64,000 nt of DNA from G963666895 sp963666895 (GTDB lineage Bacteria; Desulfobacterota; Desulfovibrionia; Desulfovibrionales; Desulfovibrionaceae): positions 1-64,000 of the forward strand of contig CAXXNS010000012.1 of NCBI GenBank assembly GCA_963666895.2. The letters run 5' to 3'. The first letter of the stretch is position 1. Each line of letters begins with the position of its first letter. Made by a program: the position numbers and the translations under genes. The notes under the pieces are model-generated. The model was not told the origin of the DNA. It saw nothing but the letters and a program-made list of their open reading frames with translations, and made no database searches. Below, one piece after another: positions 16,336 to 25,981 of the stretch.

Positions 16336-16340
16336 AGGCG

Positions 16341-18045
16341 CTAGGGCTGCATAGTCGGTTCGGTGCGCTGCAACTCCCTGGGTATCCACCAGTGGATGAA
16401 GTTATAGCTGATCCCGGCCGGCGCAGGCTCGATGCCCTGGATCCGGGCCTGCACGATGGGCAGGGCCAGGGGCACGTAGAGGAAGCAATACGGCTGGTCC
16501 CGGTGCAGGATTTCCTGCACCTCTTTATAGATACGCTGTCTTTCGCCCTGGTCAAGGGTGGTTCGTCCGGCTTCCAGCAGGGCGTCCAGCTCCGGGTTCT
16601 CGTAGTATACGAAATTCAGCCCGCCCTCAAAGGCCTTAGAGGAGTGCCAGACGTCGTAGGGGTCGGGCTCGGCGGGCAGGGTCCAGCCCATGACCAGGGC
16701 GTCGAACCGTCCCTTGTCGATGAACTCGCGCAGGAACGCGGCCCACTCCACCGTGCGGATGGCCACCCTGATGCCGATCTGGGCCAACCGGTACTGGATG
16801 ATGGTGGCCGTCTTGATGCGCTGGGAGTTGCCCTGGTTGGTCAGGATGGTGAACAAGAAATCACGGCCGTCCTTGTCCAGGACGCCGTCGCCGTTGGAGT
16901 CGGTCCAGCCCGCCTCGGCCAGCAGCTCCAGGGCCTTATCCGGGTCGAAGGGCCGGGGCTCCACGCCCGTGCCAAAGGCCCAGGTGCCGGGCTTGAACGG
17001 CCCGGTGGCCGGTACGCCCTTGCCCAGAAGCACACCCTGGACGATCTCGTCCTCGTCAATGGCGTAGTCCAGGGCCTGGCGCACGCGCACGTCCTGGAAC
17101 AGGGGCTTTTTCAGGTTGTAGCCCAGGTAGGTGTAGCTCGAGGAGACGTACTCGAACTTCTGATAATTCTTCCGCCAGAAGGGGGTGTTGGTCATGTACA
17201 CGGAATCCAGGGGGGCCAGGCCCATGAAGTCCAGATTCCCGGCCTTGAGTTCCAGGAACTGCGTGGCCTGGTCCGGGATGATGCGGTACACGATCTGGTC
17301 GATGTTGGGCCGACCCTCGAAATAGTCCTCGTTGGCGGTCAGCACGATGTGGTCGCCCGACACCCATTCGCTCAGCTTGTAGGGCCCCGCGCCCACGGGC
17401 TCGCGGATGTATTTGGACTTGCGCAAATCCTCCCCGGCCAGCACGTGCTCGGGCAGAATGCCCATGCCCCAGCTGTTCAGGGCCGGAGCGAACGGCTCGT
17501 CGTAGCGCACCTCGAAGCTGTACGGACCCGTGACCTTGAACTCCGAGACCATCTGGTAGTCCCCGCCGTAGGGCGTGGGCGTGTCCGGATCGATCATCAG
17601 CTCGTAGGTGAAGCGCACGTCCTCCGCGGTCAGGGGCTCACCGTCCCACCAGCGGATGTCTTCCCGAAGCTTGAACCGGATCAGCCTGCCGCCCTCCAGA
17701 ATCTCGAAGGACTCGGCCGCGTCGGGCACCAGATTCAGGTCCTTGTCGTACTTGAGCAGGCCCACGTAGAGGTCGCTGTTGACCTCGTTGGAGGCCGAAT
17801 CCGTGGCCAGGCCCGGGATGAGGTTGGAGGCGTCGGCCAGCAGGGCCTTCACGATCCGGCCGCCCGGCACGGGCTCGCCCCAGTCCGGGGCGGATTTGGC
17901 GGGAGCCTCTGGGCCGGAGTCCACGGCCTGTTCCGCCATCTGTTCCGCCGGGACCCGTGCAAGCGGCCGACATGAACAAGGCGGCCGTCAGGGCCGCCGA
18001 AAAAAGAAAAGCTCGGCGCTTGCCAGGCGAGAAGACATGCCGCAT
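16341..18045 (-). pseudogene. Peptide/oligopeptide-binding lipoprotein (one frameshift)
   Basis: This is a family 5 solute-binding protein (DppA/OppA type), the receptor of a peptide or nickel importer. The body (about 530 residues) runs in one frame; the signal peptide with lipobox MSAAC starts at 18045 in another. The two join perfectly if one G is removed from the GGG at 17954-17956, giving SAAC-TVPAEQMAEQ and 567 residues. So the gene is either truly frameshifted at residue 31 or the extra G is a sequence error; other genes here show the same kind of extra base. No permease genes are adjacent. rel follows on the same strand. Confidence 0.85.
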
Positions 18046-18240
18046 AGTATAGTTGTGCCCTTTTATTATCCGTTGGATCGTCCGGAATTCCTCCGGAGTA
18101 TGAACCAAGGAGGAGCAAAAGCCAAGAGTCCTTGTGCGGACAAGAATTTTCCTGTACAGGAATCGGCTACGGTGCGTTTTCCACGGGCACGGGAGCGCGT
18201 CGACGCGAGGGGGCTACCCAGAAGGGGTAACCAAGGGATC

Positions 18241-21200
18241 ATGAGCAACGCTGACGAGGGACAGGTCCGCGCCATCCTCCAGGGTTTCATCCGGAACACC
18301 ATTCCGGACTACATCCTGGAGGGGGCCCGGGAAATCGTGGACACCGACGGGGTCCAGAAGCTGGACGTGAAGAAACGCGACCAGTTCTGGGACGTGGACG
18401 GACAGATTCAGGGCGAAGATTTCCAGAACTACGCCTCGGAACTGGGTCTCAACCTGCGCGACGAAAACGTCAGCTTCTTCTGCAACTGCCCCGAATCCTT
18501 CTCCGGCGTGTGCAAGCACGTGGGCGCGGCCGCGCTCAAGCTCCTGTCCTCCCTGGACGGCGACGACAAGGAGGACGCCGCCCTGGTGCGCGCCGACTGG
18601 CGCCAGACCTTCCGCAGCTTCTTCGCCACCGAGTTGGAGCCCGAGGCGGGCAAGCACTACCTGATCTTCCGCTTCTACCCCGAGCCCGGACGGCTCCAGG
18701 TGGCCTTCTTCCGGGCCCGGCAGAACAAGTCCGGCATCTCCACGGTGCAGACCGAGGCCACCCTGGCCCAGATCACCGAGAACCCGGACTGGTGCGAAAT
18801 TTCCCCGTCCCTGCCCCGGGTGGCCGAACAGATCGGCCACTACCTGGACTACAGCGGTCACCGGGTGGAGCTCCCGGCCGGCCTGCACTCCTGGTTCTTT
18901 CGGGCCATCAAGAACGAGTACTATCTCTACCTGCGCGACTCGGACCAACCCCTGCGCATCGAAAAGAAGACCATGCAGCTCAAGCTCTCGCCCCAGCTCT
19001 CCGAGGAGGGGCTGACCTTCGACATCCTGCTGTCCAGCGAAGGCAAGATGCCCTTCTCCATCATAGGCGAGGATGAGGTCTTCTTCTACGGCCGCCTGCC
19101 GCTGTGGGTCTTCCGCAAGAACGCATTCTACCCGGTGCAGACCGGCCTGGACCCGGAACTGATCCAGGAGATGGTCCACCAGCAGCCCTTCATCCCCCAC
19201 AGCGACATCCCCGAGTTCCTGGACCGCGTCTGGACGCGCATCCCCATCTCGGACCTGCACGACCAGGAGGACTTCCTGGAGCACATGGAGCCGGTGTTCG
19301 TGGAGGCGGCCTACAACCCCAAGCTGTTCCTGGACGAGGAAGGCAGCCTGCTGACCCTCAAGATCCAGAACGTGTACGACACCGAGCAGGGCGAAGCCCA
19401 CCTGCCCGGCCCCAACCCGGACCTGCAGACCGGCTCCTACCACATGGAAGGCCGCTCCTGCCTGATCCGCCGCGCCCAGGACGAGGAGGCCCGCCTGTTC
19501 GCCGAGCTCCTGGACATGGGCTTCCAGGCCCGGAACAACCACACCTGGTTCATGGAGCAGGAGGAGGCCATCGCCTTCCTCCTGGACCACTACCCCTCCC
19601 TGGTGGAGGCCTACCGGGTCTACGGCGAAAAGAACCTGACCCGCTACAAGGTGCGCCTGACCAAGCCGGTCATCACGGCCGAGGTGGAGAGCGACGAGGA
19701 GAACCAGTGGTTCAACCTGGACCTGGCCGTGACCTACGACGACCAGAAGGTGCCCATCGAGCTCATCTGGGACGCCTGGACCAAGGGCAAGCGCTACGTC
19801 CAGCTCAAGGACGGCTCCTACACCTCCCTGCCCGAGTCCTGGCTCAAGCGCCTGGGCCACAAGCTCAAGGCCCTGGGCCTGTCCCCGGACGAGCCGCCCA
19901 AGGGCCCAGTTCCAGCAGTTCGAGGCCCCGGTGCTGGAGAAGATCCTGGAGGACCTGCCCCAGGCCAAGACCGACGAATACTACGTCAAGCTGCGCGAAA
20001 AGATAAACCATTTCGACCAGATCAAGCAGGTGGCCCCGCCCAAGGGCCTCAACGCCACCCTGCGCCCCTACCAGGTCCAGGGCCTGTCCTACCTGAACTT
20101 CCTGCGCGAGTACGGGTTCGGCGGCATCCTGGCGGACGAGATGGGCCTGGGCAAGACCATCCAGACCCTGTCCTTTATCCAGCATTTATACGAGACCGGA
20201 GGCAAGGGCGCCAACCTGATCATCGTGCCCACCTCGGTGCTTCCCAACTGGGAGCGGGAAGCCGAGAAGTTCGTGCCCCAGCTCAAGCGGCTGACCATCT
20301 ACGGCACCAAGCGCGAGGACCTGTTCGCCAAGATCAAAAACTCGGACCTGATCATCACCACCTACGCCCTGCTCAGGCGCGACCTGGACGAGCTCTTGAA
20401 GTACCGCTACGCGGCCGTGATCCTGGACGAGGCCCAGAACATCAAGAACCCCAACACCATCACCGCGCGTAGCGTCCGCCGCCTGGAGGCCGACCTCAAG
20501 CTCTGCCTGTCCGGCACGCCCATCGAGAACAACCTGTTCGAGCTCTGGAGCCTGTTCGAGTTCCTCATGCCCGGGTTCCTGGGTTCGCAGCACGCGTTCC
20601 AGCGCGGGGTGGTCAAGCCCATCAAGGACGGAGACGAGGAGACCCTGGACTTCCTCAAGAACCGGGTCAAGCCCTTCATCCTGCGGCGCACCAAGTCCGA
20701 GGTGGCCAAGGACCTGCCGCCCAAGATCGAGACCACCCACTACTGCGAGCTGGTGGACGAGCAGCGCGACCTCTACTCCGCCCTGGCCACCAAGCTCAAG
20801 GACCAGGTGCTCAAGGACGTGGAGGAAAAGGGCATCGCCAAGAGCCAGATGTCCATCCTGGACGCCCTCTTGAAGCTGCGGCAGATCTGCTGCCACCCGC
20901 GGCTGCTCAAGCTGGACATGCCCGGCGTGTCCACCAACCTGCCTTCGGGCAAATTCGACGCCTTCAAGGATCTGGTCACCGACATCATCAGAGGGCGGGC
21001 ACAAGGTCCTGGTCTTCTCCCAGTTCGTGCAGATGCTGCACATCATCCGCTCCTGGCTGGTCATCCGCGACGTGCCCTTCGCCTACCTGGACGGATCGAG
21101 CAAGGACCGGCTGGAGCAGGTGGACCGCTTCAACGACGATCCCGACATCCCCCTCTTCCTCATCTCCCTCAAGGCGGGCGGCACCGGCCTGAACCTGACC

Positions 21201-21452
21201 AGCGCGGACTACGTGATCCACTACGACCCGTGGTGGAACCCGGCCGTGGAGGACCAGGCCACGGACCGCACCCACCGCATCGGCCAGAAGCGCCAGGTCT
21301 TCGCCTACAAGATGATCTGCCAGAACACGGTGGAGGAGAAGATCCTCAAGCTCCAGGAGCAGAAGAAGGACGTGGCCGAGGCCATCATCCCGGGCCAGTC
21401 CGCGCTCAAGTCCCTGACCCGCGACGACCTGGAAATGCTGTTCGATATCTAG
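18241..21452 (+). pseudogene. SWIM zinc finger SNF2-family helicase (two frameshifts)
   Basis: The reading frame breaks twice, and each break is cured by dropping one base: an extra G near 19899-19904 (AAGGGCCCAG) and an extra A near 20990 (ATCATCAGAGGG). The repaired protein has 1069 residues. A SWIM zinc motif (CNCPESFSGVCKH) lies at about residue 80. The SNF2 ATPase follows from about residue 600, with Walker A DEMGLGKT, LDEAQ, and in the helicase C lobe AGGTGLNL and DRTHRIGQKRQV. Such proteins remodel protein-DNA complexes or translocate on DNA. The start follows AAGGG. No other stops occur, so I favour sequence error over decay. Confidence 0.88.
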
Positions 21453-21542
21453 GCCGTCCCCCGACCAGCCCGCTCACGCCGTTCACCGAAAAAACACATC
21501 GCCCGGTTGCGCAGGCCGCGCCAATGGGTCTATGCTTCAGGC

Positions 21543-22391
21543 ATGGATAAGATATTCACCTGGGCGACGCATATCTTCGACCCCATCCACTACTTCTGGG
21601 AATCCAAACGCACCCAGGGATTCGTGGCCGGAATCCTGGTGTTGGTCTTCCTGGTCGTGCTGCTGGCCGTGGAGATCAACCGCAGGGACCTGGCCCCGGC
21701 CTGGATGTCCTGGTTCACCGTGGACAGCCACTACTACGCCGTGAACCTGGCCTTCTCCCTGGTCCTGATCATCGAAGTCATCCATCTGGTCTTCACCGTG
21801 CCCTGCTCCATCTCCCGGGCCGTGGGCACGCAGTTCGAGATTCTGGCCCTGATCATGCTGCGCGGGGCCTTCAAGGAGCTGGCGAACTTTCCCGAGCCCA
21901 TCACCATCCTGGGGCACATGGAGTCGGTCAACCGCATCCTGGCCGCCTCGTTCGGCGCCCTGGCCGTCTTCGCCCTGCTCGGCCTGTACCGCCGCATCTC
22001 CCGCCCGGAGGAGGAGATCAAGAAGGATATCCTGTTCCGCTTCGTGGCCGCCAAGAAGATCGTGGCCCTGACCCTGCTGGGCATCTTCATCTGGATGGGC
22101 TTGCAGGAGGCCCTGCTGACCTTCCAGGGACACAAGGGGCTCGAATTCTTCCCGGACTTCTACACAGTGCTGATCTTCGCCGACATCCTGCTGGTGCTCA
22201 TAGCCGAGCGCTACCAGCCCAAGTTCCGCAGCGTGTTCCGCAACTCCGGCTTCGTACTGGCCACCCTGCTCATCCGCCTGGCCCTGTCCGCCCCGCCCTA
22301 CTACCGGGAGGTCCTGGGCCTGGCCTCGGCCATCTACGCCCTGGCCCTGTCCATCACCTACAACCGCTTCTACGCACCCAGACAGAAGTAA
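21543..22391 (+). CDS. Multi-pass membrane protein of unknown function
   Basis: This 282-residue protein has about seven to eight hydrophobic helices spread along its length (GILVLVFLVVLLAV, AFSLVLIIEVIHLVF, KIVALTLLGIFIWMG and others), so it is an inner-membrane protein. A run of basic and acidic residues (YRRISRPEEEIKKD) forms a cytoplasmic loop in the middle. I recognise no transporter signature or catalytic motif. The ATG at 21543 starts MDKIF; an upstream ATG would add 12 residues but has no better ribosome site. It sits alone between the SNF2 gene and the MarR-MFS pair. Confidence 0.8.
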   Translation: MDKIFTWATHIFDPIHYFWESKRTQGFVAGILVLVFLVVLLAVEINRRDLAPAWMSWFTVDSHYYAVNLAFSLVLIIEVIHLVFTVPCSISRAVGTQFEILALIMLRGAFKELANFPEPITILGHMESVNRILAASFGALAVFALLGLYRRISRPEEEIKKDILFRFVAAKKIVALTLLGIFIWMGLQEALLTFQGHKGLEFFPDFYTVLIFADILLVLIAERYQPKFRSVFRNSGFVLATLLIRLALSAPPYYREVLGLASAIYALALSITYNRFYAPRQK

Positions 22392-22415
22392 CCGACCGGG
22401 CCGCCACAACTCCGC

Positions 22416-22444
22416 TTGACAACCGCCGCCGGGGTATCTATTGA
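22416..22444 (+). promoter_or_regulatory. Candidate promoter of the marR-MFS operon
   Basis: A perfect -35 TTGACA (22416-22421) is followed after 17 bases by TATTGA (22439-22444). The -10 element overlaps the first palindrome of the operator, so a bound repressor would block RNA polymerase. Confidence 0.55.
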
Positions 22445-22467
22445 CTCGTCAACAATTGACACGTCAA
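22441..22467 (+). promoter_or_regulatory. Tandem palindromic operator for MarR regulator
   Basis: Two copies of TTGACnnGTCAA (22441-22452 and 22456-22467) lie 15 bases apart, ending 10 bases before the marR start. Their position between the promoter and the start codon makes autorepression likely. Confidence 0.75.
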
Positions 22468-22477
22468 TGGAGAACTC

Positions 22478-22921
22478 ATGGAACGACTAGAAAAACACCG
22501 GGCCGGTTCCCCGGGCTACCGCATCGCCCGCCTGCATCGGTCCAGCAGCGCGGTCCTGGCCCGGCGGCTCAAGGACCTGCCCTTGCGTTGGGGCCAGGTT
22601 CCCCTGCTCATGGGGGTCCTCAACCAGGACGGACAGACCCAGGGACACATCTCCCGCGAGGTACGCGTGGACCCGGCCTGCGCGGCCCGCGGCCTGGCCG
22701 CCCTGGAGGAACTGGGCCTGGTGGAGCGCCGGGAGAACCCGGCCTGCCGCCGGGACAAACTGGTCTTCGCCACGGACGCGGCCAAGCCCGTGCTGAACCG
22801 TATCCTGCCCGCGCTGGACGAGCACCGCCAACTGCTGCTCAAGGGGTTCTCCCCGGAGGAGACCCGGCAGGTGCTCGACTATCTCGACCGCATGATCGCC
22901 AACGTGGAGCAGGAACTGTGA
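22478..22921 (+). CDS. MarR-family transcriptional regulator
   Basis: The 147-residue winged-helix regulator shows the MarR layout: a dimerising N-terminal helix, the helix-turn-helix (HISREVRVDPACAARGLAAL), the wing with ERRENPACRRDKL, and C-terminal helices. It probably represses its own operon through the two palindromes upstream and releases DNA when a substrate of the neighbouring exporter binds. The gene overlaps the MFS gene by 4 bases (GTGA). The start has a GGAG site. Ligand unknown. Confidence 0.93.
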   Translation: MERLEKHRAGSPGYRIARLHRSSSAVLARRLKDLPLRWGQVPLLMGVLNQDGQTQGHISREVRVDPACAARGLAALEELGLVERRENPACRRDKLVFATDAAKPVLNRILPALDEHRQLLLKGFSPEETRQVLDYLDRMIANVEQEL

Positions 22922-24315
22922 GCGGACAGGCCAACAAGCGGTCCGTGCTCTTCGCCGTCACCGCCACCCAGTTCGCCGTGCCCTTCATGCTCTCGTCCGT
23001 GGGCGTGGCCCTGCCGACCATCGGCGCGCACTTCCAGGCCGGGGCCGTGGCCCTGAGCCTCATCGAGTCCATCTACATCGGGGTCACGGCCATGCTCCTG
23101 CTGCCCGTGGGGCGCTGGTCGGACATGATCGGGCACGGGCCCATCTTCCGTCTGGGGCAGCTGGTCTTCTGCCTCTCCACCCTGGCCCTGGCCCTGGCCT
23201 GGAGCATCCAGTCCTTCATCATCATCCGCGTGTTCCAGGGACTCGGCGGGGCCATGATGCTGGCCACGGGCCTGGCCATCCTGACCGACACCTTCCCCCG
23301 GGAGGAGCGCGGCCGGGCCATGGGCATCAGCATCACCGGCGTGTACCTAGGCATCTCGGCCGGGCCGTACCTGGGCGGGTTCCTGACCACGGCCTTCGGC
23401 TGGCAGTCCGTGTTCCTGGCCGGCACGCCGCCCCTGGTCCTGGCCCTGGCGCTGAGCTGGAGGGCCGTTCCCCTGCGACCCCGCAAGGCCGAGGGGCAAC
23501 GCTTCGACTTCCTGGGCGCGATCCTGTGCATGGCCGCCCTGGGCTGTCTGGTGGGCGGCAGCGCGGGCTTCGCCACCCTGACGGGCAAGCTGGTGACCGT
23601 GCTGGGCGTGGCCCTCCTGGCCGGGTTCGTGTTCTGGGAGCTGCGGGTCAAGCAGCCGCTCATGGACCTGCGCCTGTTCGCCAGGAACCACGACTTCGCC
23701 CAGGGCAACGGCCTGCAGTTTCTGCTGTACGCGGCCTCCTTCGGCGTCACCTTCCTCATGAGCCTGTACCTGCAATGCGGCCAGGGCATGAGCGCGCACA
23801 AGGCCGGGACCATCCTGGTGATCCAGCCCCTGGTCCAGGCCGTGCTGACCCCGATCTTCGGCCGCCTGGCCGACCGCCATCCCCCGGAATGGTTCACCAA
23901 CGCGGGCATGATCCTGACCACGGCCGCGCTGGTCCTGGCCTCCACCTTCGACAAGGCCACGCCCCTGCCCCTGTTCATCGTCATGCTTTCCTGCATGGGG
24001 TTGGGCATGTCGCTCTTCGCCGCGCCCAACATGACCATCATCATGAGCAGCGTGCCGTCCACGCACTACGGCATGGCCTCGGCCACCACGGGCTGCATGC
24101 GCACCACGGGCATGACCATGAGCCTGGTCCTGGTCTCCCTGGCCATGGCCCACTTCCTGGGCCACCGGGAGGTGAGCGCGGCCACCTTCGACCTCTATTT
24201 GCAAGGCATGCGCCTGGTCATCGGCTGCTTCATCGGCCTGTGCGCCCTGGCCACCACCATCTCCCTGTACCTGCTGCGCAGGCACCGCAAACGCCCGGTC
24301 CAACCCGGCGCCTAG
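22918..24315 (+). CDS. MFS drug/metabolite exporter (DHA2-like)
   Basis: This 465-residue inner-membrane transporter has about 14 hydrophobic segments, which fits the 14-helix DHA2 branch of drug:proton antiporters. The inter-helix loop motif (GRWSDMIGHGPIFRLG) is of the major facilitator A type, and GISITGVYLGISAGPYLGG matches antiporter motif C. It likely exports toxic compounds or metabolites under control of the MarR protein encoded just upstream. The start is GTG overlapping the marR stop. A strong terminator ends the operon. Confidence 0.93.
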   Translation: MSGQANKRSVLFAVTATQFAVPFMLSSVGVALPTIGAHFQAGAVALSLIESIYIGVTAMLLLPVGRWSDMIGHGPIFRLGQLVFCLSTLALALAWSIQSFIIIRVFQGLGGAMMLATGLAILTDTFPREERGRAMGISITGVYLGISAGPYLGGFLTTAFGWQSVFLAGTPPLVLALALSWRAVPLRPRKAEGQRFDFLGAILCMAALGCLVGGSAGFATLTGKLVTVLGVALLAGFVFWELRVKQPLMDLRLFARNHDFAQGNGLQFLLYAASFGVTFLMSLYLQCGQGMSAHKAGTILVIQPLVQAVLTPIFGRLADRHPPEWFTNAGMILTTAALVLASTFDKATPLPLFIVMLSCMGLGMSLFAAPNMTIIMSSVPSTHYGMASATTGCMRTTGMTMSLVLVSLAMAHFLGHREVSAATFDLYLQGMRLVIGCFIGLCALATTISLYLLRRHRKRPVQPGA

Positions 24316-24325
24316 CCGACGTAAT

Positions 24326-24366
24326 AAAAAAGCCCCCGCCTCAATTGAATGGGGCGGGGGCTTTTT
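24326..24366. terminator. Bidirectional rho-independent terminator
   Basis: The 10-base arms AGCCCCCGCC (24331-24340) and GGCGGGGGCT (24353-24362) are flanked by A and T runs. It ends the MFS transcript and the convergent ssb transcript. Confidence 0.93.
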
Positions 24367-24388
24367 CATTGCGCGGAAGGATCAAGGG

Positions 24389-24925
24389 CTAGAACGGCAC
24401 GTCGTCCATGCCCGATGCTTCCGAAGGGAAGGCCGGGCCAAGGTCTTCGTCCTGGGTCTGATCTCCGCCCTGCTGGGGAGCCTGTTGGGGGGGCTGCTGG
24501 CCGCCCTGATACCCGCCCTGCTGGGCCGGACGGGTCTGGCCGCCGACCGATGGGCCGCCGCCCTGGGCGTACTGGTCCTGGTCCTGGGGCCGGGAGTCCA
24601 TGAACTGGATGTTGTTGGCCACCACCTCGGTGGTCCACCGGTCCTGGCCCTGCTGGTCCTGCCACTTGCGGGTCTGGAGGCGGCCCTCCACAAAGACCAG
24701 CCGTCCCTTGCCCAGGTAGTTGGCCACGAACTCGGCGGTCTGCCGCCAGGCCACCACCCGGTGCCACTCGGTCTTCTCCACCTTCTGGCCGGAGTTGCGG
24801 TCGCGGTAGCCCTCGTCCGTGGCCAGGGTGAAGTTGGCCACGGCCTGTCCGGACTGGGTGTAGGAAATCTTGGGGTCTTGGCCCAACCGGCCAATAAGCA
24901 TGACTTTATTCAAGCTGCCTGCCAT
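24389..24925 (-). CDS. ssb: Single-stranded DNA-binding protein
   Basis: SSB coats single-stranded DNA in replication, repair and recombination. The 178-residue protein has an N-terminal OB fold (NKVMLIGRLGQDPKISYTQS, then EWHRVVAWRQTAEF), a Gln/Gly-rich flexible linker (about residues 115-165), and the acidic tip MDDVPF that binds partner proteins. All standard parts are present. It ends a run of five same-strand genes headed by the biotin carboxylase gene; the 33-base gap upstream leaves little room for a separate promoter. Confidence 0.97.
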   Translation of the reverse strand: MAGSLNKVMLIGRLGQDPKISYTQSGQAVANFTLATDEGYRDRNSGQKVEKTEWHRVVAWRQTAEFVANYLGKGRLVFVEGRLQTRKWQDQQGQDRWTTEVVANNIQFMDSRPQDQDQYAQGGGPSVGGQTRPAQQGGYQGGQQPPQQAPQQGGDQTQDEDLGPAFPSEASGMDDVPF

Positions 24926-24958
24926 GTCGTCTCCTCGTGTTGAATTGGCTGGGCCAGC

Positions 24959-25297
24959 CTAGCGTTTTTCCGCGGCCTTTTCCAGTTCATCGAGATGGTC
25001 CTCCAGGCGGTCGGAGATCTCGTTGGCCTTGGCCGCCTGCCAGTCGCCCAGGGCGGCCTCCAGGCTCTGGGCCAGGGCTTCGGCCCGCTCGATGTCCGGC
25101 TTCAAAAAGGCGGCGTCCTGGGGCAGCATGCCGAGCCGCTGCTTGTCGGCCAGGGTCGCGGCCAGCTCCATAACCCCCCGCTCCGGTCCGGGCGGCTGGT
25201 CGGCCCAGGCCAGTTTGTACAGGCTGGGCCAGCGCTTGGGCACCTGGTCGGGATTGAAGGTCGAGGCCGAGACGCGAATCTGGAGAATCTTTCCCAT
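24959..25297 (-). CDS. Conserved small protein of unknown function
   Basis: I do not recognise this 112-residue soluble protein. The N-terminal half holds a few strand-like segments (KILQIRVSASTFNP) and a proline-rich loop. The C-terminal half is predicted mostly helical and highly charged (LEAALGDWQAAKANEISDRL onward), possibly a coiled coil. It lies 4 bases after the biotin-carrier gene and 33 before ssb, so it is probably co-expressed with the carboxylase. Confidence 0.75.
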   Translation of the reverse strand: MGKILQIRVSASTFNPDQVPKRWPSLYKLAWADQPPGPERGVMELAATLADKQRLGMLPQDAAFLKPDIERAEALAQSLEAALGDWQAAKANEISDRLEDHLDELEKAAEKR

Positions 25298-25301
25298 GGG
25301 C

Positions 25302-25952
25302 TTACTCTTGTTCCTCCCATTCGGACTGGACCCGCGTGACCACTTCCTGAATGAGGTTCAGCTGGTCCTCGGGGCAGACGCCGATGAGGGGCTGGCCCGT
25401 GTCCACGTTGTCCCCGCGGTGGAAATAGACCGCGTAGATGATGCCCTCGGGCCCGGAGTACGGCAGGGTGGTCTCCCGCTTCATGCGCGAGACGATGAAC
25501 ATCTCCATGCCTTCCCGCACCTTGACCGACCGCTTGCCCGACACCTTGAGCTTCTTGTCGATCTCCGGGACGAAGTAGTACTTGGCCCGCTCGGGCGCGG
25601 TGAACAGGGACAAGGCCTTTTGCAGGATGAGGTCGATGACCTCCTTCTTGGACAGGTAGTGGCGCAGGGTGAGCAGCACCTCCCCGGCCTCCACGAACCT
25701 CCCTTCGAAGTGGTCCATGACCTCGACCACCTCCCCGGCCTCCGGGGCGGTGATCTTCTTGTCGTTGCGCTCGCGGGTCAGGGTGACCAGCAGGGTGCCG
25801 GGCTTTTCCTTGTAGGTGCCGGACGCGCCCTGGACGCGGTCCCCGGGCTTGAGCCCGGCGAAGGACACCGTGCCCGTGTGGGGCGCGGTGATCTCGATCT
25901 GTTTATATGGAGAAGCTTTGATCTCCTCGAGGAGTTCACGGATATTGAGCAC
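25302..25952 (-). CDS. Biotin/lipoyl-attachment-like carrier protein
   Basis: This 216-residue protein has two biotinyl/lipoyl-like segments. The first (about residues 20-95) has the fold pattern but no attachment lysine where AMKM would be. The second (about 145-200) has SRMKRETTLPYSG followed by YFHRGDNVDTGQPLIGV, which aligns with the AMKM...GDxVxxGQPL pattern, so the lysine of RMK may carry biotin. It would ferry carboxyl groups between the biotin carboxylase and carboxyltransferase encoded upstream. The start is a GTG with AAGGAAGGA; no ATG fits. BCCP function is inferred. Confidence 0.8.
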   Translation of the reverse strand: MLNIRELLEEIKASPYKQIEITAPHTGTVSFAGLKPGDRVQGASGTYKEKPGTLLVTLTRERNDKKITAPEAGEVVEVMDHFEGRFVEAGEVLLTLRHYLSKKEVIDLILQKALSLFTAPERAKYYFVPEIDKKLKVSGKRSVKVREGMEMFIVSRMKRETTLPYSGPEGIIYAVYFHRGDNVDTGQPLIGVCPEDQLNLIQEVVTRVQSEWEEQE

Positions 25953-25981
25953 GATTCCTTCCTTGTGTTCCTGGAAACGGT

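Noticed and set aside
14341..16344. 667-residue plus-strand frame opposite rel
   Set aside because: Antisense shadow with no recognisable domain; rel is complete on the minus strand.
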